Shown in pieces: positions 12,101 to 24,100 of a stretch of 29,324 bases of DNA (its first letter is position 1; every line of letters begins with the position of its first letter). Both the position numbers and the translations under genes were made by a program. Below the pieces are notes generated by a model. It did not search any database. It was not told where the DNA came from and worked only from the letters and a program-made list of their open reading frames with translations. Origin of the DNA: CAYRDK01 sp043819345 (lineage in GTDB: Bacteria; Omnitrophota; Gorgyraeia; Velamenicoccales; Velamenicoccaceae); the NCBI GenBank assembly GCA_043819345.1, contig JBDREX010000022.1, forward strand, positions 1-29,324, written 5' to 3'.

Positions 12101-15100
12101 TAGAAAGACTCCGGCAAATAATACGTCTTCAAGAACTCAACGGTATTATCAACCTCCGAAGAATCCACTCTTTGCGCGATACTTAACATGTGAACAGCTT
12201 CGCGAATCAACGCCGAATCATTGCTGTAGCGGCAGCTCAACTCTGCCAAAGACGCGCCATCACCGACAAAACTAACGGCATAAAGAGCCGCGCTAAAAGG
12301 ATTTTCCACCCTGGTTTTGGCACTATAACCATCATAGATAAAAATCGTTACCGTACCGGCCAAAACACGATAATCAAAACCAACCGTTTCATAATCAAAC
12401 GTAATCGGGTGCCCTAACCTCTGTTCAAGCTTTGGCCAGATATTGTAAATCTTTACCATCATCTCCAAATAAGCTCCCGCGTCTTCATAAACTTCCTGTT
12501 TCAGTAACAAAGCTTTATCAAAAATTAATGAACCTAATCTCGCAAAATTCTTCAACCCAAACATAAGACTGCTTCTCGGATTCAAGCTAAAATCAGCTGA
12601 GTATGTCAAATTGACACCATGGAAAAAGTTAAGCGCTTCAACATATTTAGGATCTTTACGCAACTCAAGAACAATTGTCGCCGCATAAGGCAACGCTTTA
12701 ACGTATTCAACAGCGTTAAATTCATCCACAAAATTACCGCTCTCGCTAGCAATAATCATAAACAAAACACCCACCAAATCCTGATCATCTTTCTTAATCT
12801 CAAAGTCACTTTCCAGAGAATGCAAACCGTAAATCGTATTAAACGCGTTAAGATCAACCTTATTGGCCTTTAATTCCTGCAAGAAGAAGTTCATATAGCT
12901 TGCCATCGTAAACATGGCCGTACTCAATGCCTTCAAGTTTTCTTTGCCGTAAGTATCTTTGAGTTTCGGGCTTAAGCTGATCACCTGAGGAATATTCTGA
13001 ATCTGAAAAAGCTTACCATTGGCATCCGTCCTTCCAACGGTCCAGTTAACAAAGCTTTGACGACTGATATAACCTAAATTGAGAGCCCTGATTGTATTCG
13101 CAACGTAAGGCAGCAGTTCAACAAACTCCTTCATTTCAGCTTCATTTTTAAATCTATCTTTTCCTTCGTTGTAAAGCATATCGTCAAATAAAATCAAATC
13201 AGCCGGTACAATATTCATAAAATCCACATGCGCGTCATAAACCTCATTAAATAAATCCTCACGGCTATAATGTTTTACGCCTTCAATCAAGTCATAAGCC
13301 GCTTCAAAAAACTTCATGCTTTCATTAAAATCAGGCCTAATGTAAACGTTGCCGTCCTCATTCTCATCGTAGATTAAGCCGTAACCGGATTCGGTTGTCT
13401 TATCGTAATAGCCGAGAATGTAGAGGTTATCCGGCGTTAAACCTTCCGTCATGTCTAATACGGTACCTGATTTTTTAGGATGCTTGAATATGGCAAAAAT
13501 AGCATTGACCTTTGTTGTATTGCTCGCTTTATAAGCCACTTCAAAGTCATATGCCGCTTCAAAAAACTTCATGCTTTCATTAAAATCAGGTCGGATATAA
13601 ACATCACCATTTTCGTCTTCATCGTAAATCAAACCATAGCCGGAATCACTCTTCTTATCGTAGTAGCCTAAAATATAAAGATTCTCAGGAGTTAACCCTT
13701 GGCTTATATCAAACCTAACATCCGCTTTCTTCGGATGTGTAAAGTTCAAAAGAACACTCTTAACCTTGGCCTGATCGGTTGTTTCTGCTTTATACGCCGC
13801 TTCAAAATCATACGCCGCTTCAAAAAACTCCATGCTAGCGGTGAAGTCAGGCCTGATATAGACCTGGCCATTCTCGTCTTCATCATAAATAAGGCCATAC
13901 CCTGACTCAGTAGCTTCATCATAATAACCAAGGATATAGAGATTATCTGGTATTAAACCCTTCGTCATATCTAATACAACAGAGTCTTTCTTAGGATGTT
14001 TAAAATTCAAGAGTACCGCATTGACTTTAGCTGTATTAGAAGCCTTATAGGCTACTTCAAAGTCATAAGCGGCTTCGAAGAAGTTCATGGAAGCGGCGAA
14101 GTCAGGTCTGATATACACGTTGCCGTCCTTATCCACGTCGTAGATCAAGCCGTAACCGGAATCGGTTGTTTCGTCATAGTAGCCGAGGATATATAAGTTA
14201 TCCGGTGTTAAGCCTTTGGACATATCTAATGTGACGCCTGATTTCTTAGGATGCGTGAAGTTGGCCAGGACCGCGTCTACCTTCGTCTTATTAGAAGCTT
14301 CATAAGCGGCGTTGAAGTCATAAGCGGCTTCAAAGAAGTTCATCGAAGCGGCGAAGTCAGGTCTGACATACACGTTGTTGTCCTTATCCACGTCGTAGAT
14401 TAAGCCATAACCGGAATCGGTTGTTTCATCGTAGTAGCCGAGGATATAAAGGTTATCTAAGGTAAGCCCTAGGCCCATATTAAGCACCAAGCCCGGTTTT
14501 TTCGGATGGACAAATGTGTTTAACACATAATCAACTTTCGTTTTATCACTAGCCTGATAAGCCGCATTAAAGTCATACGCCGCTTCAAAGAAGTTCATGC
14601 TGGCAACAAGATTAGGCCTTACCGTTCCTTCTTCGTCATAAAGAAGACCATAGCCTTCGTTTTCTTTGGCGTCATAATAACCCAGGATATAGAGATTATC
14701 CAAAGTAAGACCTTTAGACATATCAAGAACCATGCCCGGTTTTTTCGGATGGACAAATGTGTTTAACACATAATCAACTTTCGTTTTATCACTAGCCTGA
14801 TAAGCCGCATTAAAGTCATACGCCGCTTCAAAGAAATCCATGGAATCATAAAAATTTGACCTTACATTTCCGTCTTCGTCATAGAGAATACCATAACCTT
14901 CATTCTTTTTAGCGTCATAGTAGCCCAGAACATACATATCATCTGGGCTAAGGTTCCAGTCACCGATATTAAAAGGTGCCCCTGTCTTTGGATGAAGGAA
15001 ATTAGCTAAAACAGCATCAACCTTCTTACGCTGGCTAGACGCGTAAGCTGTCTGGAATTGATATACCGCTTCAAAAAACTCCATAGACTCATTATAATCG

Positions 15101-18100
15101 GCCCTGAGTTTTCCGTCGTCTCCATAAAGCAACCCAAAACCAGTATCATTTTTAGCATCGTACCAACCAAGGGTGTGAAAATCAAATGGGTCATAACCAT
15201 CATCCATAAATAACGTTCTTCCTGAATAAGGATTTTTGAAAAGGCGTAGTATAGGCGAAGTGTGATTTGTATTGCTCGCATAGAAGGCCTGCTGAAAATC
15301 ATACGCAGCTTCAAAAAATCTCATAGATTCGTTAAAATCTTTTCTAATCTCGCCATGTTCGTCAAATATCAAACCAAAACCTACCTGCCAATAGCCGCTA
15401 TACCATGTCAAGATATAACGATCGGCGTCTTGTACGCCATCGGCCAAATTCAAAGGCAACCTGGTAATACGATGAATAAAACAAGCCAGCATAGGATCGG
15501 TTTTAGTTCTATCACTAGCCAAATAAGCCTCATAAAAATCCTGAATAGCCTGATCAACCGGGCTTAATTCAGGCACCTCAGCGGTTGCTTCAAATTCACC
15601 TTCTGTCGTGCTCGGGCTAAAACGTACCGCCTGACCCAAATTATTTAAATCCTCTGCAAGATATCCATGATCTACAACAAAACCAGAATGCTTCAACAGA
15701 TCATTTCTGATCTCAGGAGTCAATTCAACCTCATGCCCCTGCATTTTATCCATGTAAATCTTTTCAAGTTTCTGCGAAACCTCATCGCTCAATCCAAGTT
15801 TCGCAGCATATTCATGAACTAAAACCAGAATAGTAATGTCCTGCTCTGACATGCCAAACAAAGCTTTCAGTCTCTGCCTCTGCTGAGGAGTTAACTCTTT
15901 CTGTGTTTTCAAAATATGCTCAATAAACTGATACGGTGAATTTAAAAATGCCTGGTTAATAAAAATCGTGTCCTTATCCGCTGTCGCAATAAATCTATTT
16001 GCGGAATTCAACTGAACAGACTTAACCGCTACCGTCTGGCTAACAATATCCTCTGGAATAACACCAGACTTCTCAGCCACCTTCTGATAAAATTCTCTAA
16101 CCGATTCCATCTGCGGCGCCATGACATCTGTCACATCTGTCATTTTCTGATGGAATCTTTCAATATCCGACCAACTCCAGCTATAAGGCGCTCCATTAAA
16201 CAAAGCAACAGGAATGCTTGAAAAATATGTATCCAGTGATTGATTATGAGCTGCTAAAATCTGAGATGCTTTAGCCCAATGCAAGAGGCCTTCTAAAGCA
16301 TAGGTGATATCAATAACAATGCTCTTGTCTAAATCCCCGCCCTGTTTCATCAAGCCTTCAAAATACTCTTTAGCACCTAAAATCTTTTCTAAATAAACGG
16401 TTAAATCCCCTTGGGCATACTGTAAGAAAATCAGGCGAGCCATTAACTGAGCCTGCTGACGAGGAGAAAGATGCTCAAAATAGGCCTCTTTTAATGAGCC
16501 CTTGAAATCCAGATCAAGCCTGGTCATGGCCTGTTGCAGATGAGACGTTACAAACACAACATCAGCCTGAATAAATTCAAAAGCTAGATAGAAAGCTGTT
16601 TCTAAATGAATATGTGTCTGAGATTTTAATATAGAATAGATATGTATAAATTCCTGAACCTGACGGGAAGAAAGACGATCTGATTTTTGATAAAGTTCCT
16701 TGGACAACTTAACCTGCTCAAGCATAAGCTCCTGCTGCTGCGTCCTCACCGCATTCGCAGCCTGAGGCGGGCCGCGTACATCAAGCTCAAAAGAAACTCC
16801 CTGAGAATTTAACATAGTCGTCAGGTAATCAAAAACTTTACCGGAATCCAGGCCTTCTTCTGTTTCCCAGCCCATTAATTCATGTGTCCAGGCAAATATG
16901 AAGTTTATAGAATCAGCCCGTTTTATATCAAAATCCACAACAAAAGGATTAGATGTCTGCGTAGCTTCTTCTTTAACCTGACGGGCTTTTTCTAAAAAGT
17001 ACTCCATGTTCTCAAGGTCCTGTACCGCGGCATAATGGACAACTCCACGCAAAGCTCCAACAAATGATTGATCTGCCGGATTTGGCATAATCCCTAAAAG
17101 CTGCGCCACTTCATTCTTTAACTGATGGTACCTATGTAAAATCGCAGCAGCCTGCGCCTGGTCTAATTCTTTCACCTTAAAATACCAATAAACAAATTCC
17201 CAGAAATCAACCGGCTTCGTTAACTCAATCTTTCTATCCGTGGCCCCATAACCCAGATACAAAGGAAGATCCGTTGCTTTTAACTGCTCAAGAGAAGCAC
17301 TTAATTCAGAATCATTGATATCCAAAACATTTCTTAAAACATAGCGAATCTCTTCTATGGTAAGGCGGCCACCCTTACTAGACTCTTTCTTCTCTATTTG
17401 CCTTCGGATCTCTTCAATCGCATCTCTATAGCGGTTGGCTTCAAAAAGAATATTGCCCTGAGGAACAATCAATGACGAAATACTATAATGAACAGAAACA
17501 TTATTCTTTTTAGAACCAAGACGATATTCAACACTGCCAACCGTATCTCTTTCTTCTGTAACTTTCACGCTGCCAGAAAACTGTCCAATTTCCATATTCA
17601 TACCGCCCTGATTTACAAATCTCCTAGCTTCACCACCAAAACCAGCCTGCATGCCAACGCGATTATTGCCAGATGTATAATAATTACCTCCAACCTCACC
17701 AAAAATATCCATCTCACCCTGTTTCTGCACGTTCATATAAGGCTCAAAAGCGCCTGATGTCCGCCTTACATTAAATTCACCTGTAGGCTGTTTTGTCTTT
17801 GAATCATAACCAAAATTAATAGATGCCGCCTCGGCTCCTAAAATACCGCGTTTTTTCAAAGTAAAGTAATAAACCGTTGACGGCTGCTTGGACTTCCCGG
17901 AACCCTCTGAGCTATCATGCCCTGATTCCATCTGATAACGCACGCCAAATCCAGCACTGGTTGATTTTCCAAAATCTCTCTCAACCGCGTCCTCAATAAC
18001 AAACGTTGAATCTTCTTGATTCCATTCAAAAAGGCCTCTCACCTGCCATTTTCCGGCACGTTGCTGATACTTTAAACTGACATCTTTATCTTTATAATTT

Positions 18101-21100
18101 AATGTCACCTGGCCCGGGTTGTTTTTAATAGTAAAAATCTGCCGGGAAGAAGCGTAAAAATGCTCTTCACCTGTGCGATCCATTTCCATGCCGGCTATAT
18201 AATTAGAGTTCTCAGCGTCACGGCCCACATAAACAACATAGCTCTGTTTTCTATCAAGCTTTCCTGTTTGGCCCTCTTGCTGGCTGCCCTCTAAGATTGA
18301 CAATGTAAATCCTTCTTTATAACGAACACCATCACCTAAAGCCTGAATAAATTCAGTACCTATACGATGCTCTTCAACCTCATGCGCGTCACGATTAATC
18401 AGTGAAGAATAATCCATGCGTAAAGACAGACCAATCGTATTGTCATCTGCCATCTCATCAATAGACAAAAGCTGGTGTGATGAATTAAATCTTAAGTACT
18501 CCTGATGAAATTTCTCCAAATTCAAATCCATCATATCCGTCTGACGAGTATCTACGCTAATCCAAACAGCAGAATCCGTTTCGGCTTTGCGGTAAATTAC
18601 TTCCTGTGTCAGGTCTGTAAAATCTTCATTTAAAGGATAATAGCCAATATGAATTTTCTTATCCTGCGTTAAAACTTCCCTTAATAAAAATGAGCCTGTC
18701 ACATCCACAAACCATTTCTCTTCATCAACCGCCTGCTGAACACCGGCAATTGTTACTTTCTTAACCGCTACCCCTTCGTTGATTGTGCGAATTAAATCGG
18801 CTACATTAAGAGCCACCGCTTTTTGCTTGGAAGAGATCAGTTTTTTGTCCGGCGCGCTGAACATTTTCTGAAATAACGAAGCAACGTTTAAAGCGATAAA
18901 ACTCAAAGGATCAGAAGTTAAATAGAAATCCATATCCTGTTTATCGGCCCGGACAAATTCAATAAACTTAAATCCACCCTCGGTCATATCAATGCGCATT
19001 TTTAAATTTAAATTATAAAGTAAATTCTGATAATAGGCAGAGGCTGCTTTTATTTCTTCAGAGGTCAATCCAAAATCTTCTGTTGCCAAAATATTCAAAT
19101 AGATCTCATAACGAAGAGCCTCTTGAGACCAAGCGATAACACTTTCCATTTCGCTGCGATAATCCGCCCACTGACCGGTTCTTTCTTTCGCGGTCTTTAA
19201 ATTAACGTGGCTGACCACGATAATAAAATTCAATAGTGAAATATTGATACCTTTGCCCTGTTTCTCCTCCAGATCTCCCATAAGCCTTTCAAGATCAGCT
19301 TTATTGGCTTCATGCGCCAAAAGCTGCTGATAATAGGTATCCCCTGATACACGCTCGTCCAACATTGTTTCTATATCAACAAAACTGTCCTGATCCACAG
19401 GCCTTTGATAATCCTGATATATAGAATCAAGATTGTCTGATCTGAATAACCGCGCGTAAATATCAAAAGTAGCCAGAGCATTTCTATAATCTTCCGGCCG
19501 GACAAATGAATGCAGTTCAGCTAAAACATCTTCCAGAGCAATTTGATCTGGAGCCGCCACATATTCTAAAACCTCCTGCCTAAACAACAATATTCTTTTC
19601 CTGCTTATATCCTTTTCCTGCTCAGCAGCTTTGGAAATATCCCGATACTTACGCGTAAAAACCGCCTCTTTCTTTTCTTTTTTCTGCGTAGAGATTTCAA
19701 ATAAGTCTGCTGTAATCACACGAACTGCATCCTGCCATCTCTGACGCATAACAACAACAAGTTCTTCCAGTTGTGCCTTTTGGGCAAAAAGTTCTCCTAA
19801 AAGATGCCCTGTTTCTGAAAGTGTAATAGCACCTTCTTTGAATCCTTTTAAAATCACGCCCGAATAAATAGCCACAGCCTGATCACAATACGTATCAATA
19901 GAAACATTCAGATCGGCCCGCTGGCTGGCAAAAACCAAAACCGCAAACTCAGTTCCGTTCTCATAAATATCTGGCAATCTCTGCTCTAACGGTATAGACA
20001 TGTCAACACCAGCCACAGCCACTTCATCAGCAGCCACCAAACGCTCAAGGCGTTTTTCTACACCATCCAACTGATGCATCAAATCAAGCCGCATCTGCTG
20101 ACGGCCTTCTATCTCATTTACACTTCTTAAACGAACTTGTATGACTTCTCTTTGTTGCGTCAGCTCTCTCAACAAACCAGAAGCTTTCGCAAGGCGTGCC
20201 TGTCTTAAGCCATTAATAAAATTACCTAGGGCTTCTTCGTTTAAACGATTTTCTAAATTCCTGCGCATCTTTTCTAAAACAATGTCCTGTGAATAATCCG
20301 CCGGCCAAACATCAACAAAGCTCATCAACCTCCCATAAGCGCGCATTACCGTATTGATATCCGCGTAATGTTCAACAGGATTGTTAAGAACCTCCTCGAT
20401 CAAATGCTGTTTATTCGCCTCAAGCATACGCCCAGAGTCCTGTTTATTCATTTCATCAACTATTTGAATCAAAGACCTCATCGCAACAAATGCCTGCTGC
20501 TCAGGCTCAACCACATCCCGCGTTGGAATAATATGGAAAGAATCCGGCATAACAAGGCCAAACTCAACAGGCTGAACCACCGTATCCGGATAATCGTTTG
20601 TCACTTTGCCCTTTGTATCCGTTTTCGGCCTTTGGGCTAAAATCTTTGAATCAAGATTTTCAAACGTAGCATAAAATCTGCGCGCTAAAGCCTCTTGCCA
20701 GAAATTTTCAGTTTCTTCAGCCGCTAAAATATCATCCTGTGCCTTTAACAATAACAGTTCATGCCCGGAAAGATATATCGTTTCCAGTTTCTCGTTAATC
20801 TCATTTTGCTTTGATTTAGCCGCATCCCAAAGATTCCAAGTAATCGCCAAACTGAGAGGATATTTCTCTGTTTTTTCCGCCCAACGATACCCCACACTTA
20901 GATAAAGAGAAACGTTTGAGAAAAATCCTGTATTGTATTTTTCAATCACCTTATCAATACCCGGTAGGCCCGCAATAAAAGCGTTAAATTTCATTTCAGC
21001 AATATCCAAAACCTCTTTAAACAGTGTTTCAAGTTCAACACCTTCCAGCTTCACATAACCATCTTCCTTGCCATACAAAGCCCGCGCCAACTCTCTTTGC

Positions 21101-24100
21101 AACTGCCGGACTCTTGCTAACGCGACAAGATATTGAGAATCTTCGTGATTGGCATACATCTGAAGTTGTTGCTCCTCCTTAACCAACCTTTGCGCCAACT
21201 CCATAATCGGCTGAATAGAAATAAGTAAAGCCTCATACGTATTATATAAATACTGGTTTAACTCCATTAACTCCTCATAATTTAAACCATTTTCCTGACG
21301 GAGTTGTGAAAGCTTAGATCTCCATGAAAAACCGGCACCACGCTCTTTATCTCCAGCAATTGACGCAAAAATAGTACAGACAATATCGGCATTTTTCTGC
21401 CAATTCAAAGACGGAATAGCCAAGCGCACAGCATCCAGCTTCACCTGGATCTGGCCAAGCAAGCCTTCTGTTGTCATTGTTACTGGCTCAACAGCATAAA
21501 GCGTATGGTTAATCGCATAATAAGAATTCATTAAATCACTCACCTTCTGATAAAGCGGCAGATCTTTCAGGTTGGCATACTGATATACTGGAAACTCTTT
21601 GCTCATCCAGCTATCCAGATAGGCTTTGTTGCGGAATAAATATAAAGGCACTTTTTGCTCTAAGACTTCTTCCAACTTTACGGCAATACTGCGAACCCAT
21701 GCCGGTTCACTGCCTGTTAAAATCACCAGCAATAGATCCTTTTCTACCATATCCACACCACTCATACTTTCTAGATCATCCAGGCTAATTGCTCTTCCTT
21801 CTATAATCATACCTTCCAGAGCTTTTAAAGCCGTAGACACATTAGCCGGCATAGTTCTCTTGCCTACTATAAAAGGCTCAATGATGGCCAGCTGTTTTTC
21901 TCTTATTTCAACCGCTGTATCATAAGCTGGCTTAAAGACCTGCTGAATCTGGCTCTTCATATCTTTGGAGGCTTCTTCCGCTTTTTTATGAGCAGCCTCT
22001 GTCGCCAGAATTGAATGACGTAAGGCATTTTGTTGTTTTAGAGTCTCAGCACCCTCAAGATCAACAAAGAGCCTGAGGAACTCTGCGCGCCTGGACAACT
22101 GCGACAGCTGGCGGTTAATCTGCTGAAGTTCTTCCTGAATTCTGCGTTCCAACTCAACCGCCGCGGCCTTCTTTTGAGGATCTTGTGTCCGGGATTTTTC
22201 CAGCTGCTGATATAAAACGCCTTCTCTCTGATGTAATTGAGCAATTCTCAGTCTCGTCTGCCAAAATTCTCTATTTAAAGCAATGGTGCGGCTTGTGCCG
22301 GTTTCAATTTCCTGAAGGCGAAGTTCAACCAGTTTCAATTCCGCTACAACCAGAATTCTTTCTGCGCCAAGATCTTCATTCCCGGCAAGCTGGATCTCTA
22401 AAGCTTTTCTGCGTTCAAGTAAATTCTTTTTCTCTATTTCGCGGCGCATCTCCCAAAGCCTCTGCTTAGAAGCAAGAACCGTCTCCTTATCACCTCTGAG
22501 TTCCGCAATTAATCCTCTGCGTGTTTCACGCTGTATCTCAGCATCATCCGTTTCCCCTACAATAGGCTGCACCGGCCAAGCCAAAGACTTACCTAAATAG
22601 TACTCCGGATCCAGCAGCTCGCCATCCCGGCCACGAACTTCAAAATGGAGGCGATGAACTATGCTATCTTGCGGATCAACCGTATTAATCGTGCTGCAAA
22701 TAGCGATCGGCTGCCCTTTCTTAACCTCCTGGCCCTTCTTGACAAAAACCTCTCCCAAAGACGCGTAGTAAGTCTGAAATCCAAGCTCATGATTTGAATG
22801 CTGAATCGCGACAACCTCACCATAGCCGCCATGCGTAAAATATCCTTGATCAGCACCTTCTACAACAACTCCGTCTTCAGCAGCAAAAACAAGCTCATTG
22901 ACTTCATGGGCCGGCACAGATATCAAAATACCCGGATATGGATAAGCGCTATTATCTTCCGCTGTCTGTTCCCTTCCAAATTCCAAAGTTACTTCAGCTC
23001 CGCGTGGAACACGCTTTTGAACTATAGGCGGATTTTGAATATTCACCTGAATCTGCTCAACCTGAACACCAACCAAAAGCTTGACTTCTTCTTCTGCTTT
23101 TTTAATTGTTGCTTCATCCCAAACACCCGTTACTTCCAGCTCTCCCTCATAAGACTCCTGATAAGCCCTGACCCTCTCCAGCAGTTCAATATCAAATAGT
23201 TCCGGTTGATCATATTTTGTTAAACCTGTTTTTCCTTCCAGAAAATCCAAAATCTTTCTCACTCTTTCAATAGGCATTCCCTCATCACCTAACTTCAATA
23301 TACGACGAATATAAAACTGAAGCGGCTTTAACTTTAGATTAATCTGCTCAATTTCTAAATGCAAAACTCTCTTGGCTTCTGCTAAAACCAGCTGTCTTCT
23401 TCTTGTCTGCGTACCTTCCAAGGTAGCCTCGCGCCCTTCCAAACGATTTAAAGCTGCTGCCAAATCAATCTCTTCTTTCTCAATATCAATAATCTGAATC
23501 TCTTTAACAACGCGGTTAAGCTCATAAGGAATCTCGTCTATTCTCTTGTCATAATAATCAAGATAATAATATGTTATAGGACTACATTTTTGCCAAGCCA
23601 CTTTTTCTGTCAAAGTCCTTCTTTTTTCAATCGCATCCTGTTCAGCTACCTCTAATGTGGCTATCTGATAATACGCTTGCGCTTTTTGGACCTCCTTGCC
23701 CTGCTTTGCCTTTAAGACACGATCCTTCTGTGATCCGATACACTCTCTTTCAAGCTGCTTCACTGTTAGAAGCATTTTCTTCTCAATCTGCTTTGCCAAG
23801 CAATCCCTCATCTGCCATGAAATAAATATCGGCTGATTTTTATACCGAACAAGATTATCCTGGCGCTCAATAACATAATGATAATTCGCATCTTCCTTCT
23901 TAAGATTAAATAATTCCCGTTGAGCAGCTTCATAATCATCCTCCTGGGCCAAAACAATCTGCAGTTCAATAATTCTAACCTGATGTTTATAATACTGCTG
24001 TAATTCATAGGCAAGCGTATCTATAAAAGATTTTTCAGCCTGAGGGTGTATTAAGACAAACAAATGCTTCATCTCCTGAAATGTTCCGGAATAACCCATC

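Larger units (their letters stand above)
13290..15560 (-). repeat. Tandem array of nine to ten 80-87-residue repeats
   Basis: Each unit runs as FFEAAYDFxxAY.AS, a helix, HPKK(S/P)G, LDM(S/T)KGLTPDNLYILGYYD, SGYGLIYD and RPDFxxSM. The FFEAAYD anchor recurs at plus positions 13301, 13556, 13817, 14072, 14327, 14582, 14825, 15068 and 15308, with a divergent start near 15548. The periods are 255, 261, 255, 255, 255, 243, 243, 240 and about 240 bp. The longer units carry a DVDKDGNVY-type loop that resembles calcium-binding DxDxDG loops; the shorter units lack four residues there. Divergence grows toward the N-terminal end of the array, so the middle and C-terminal units are the youngest. The likely role is a length-variable stalk or adhesive surface. 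I recognise no named family. Confidence 0.93.

Noticed and set aside
8470..12189. A classical RHS toxin with C-terminal tip
   Set aside because: The YD-like motifs are loose and irregular, there is no DPxG core junction, and the frame continues into a hydrolase instead of a toxin end.
13290..15560. CRISPR-like periodic repeats
   Set aside because: The period is 240-261 bp, the repeats are coding and in frame along their whole length, and there are no unique spacers between short repeats.
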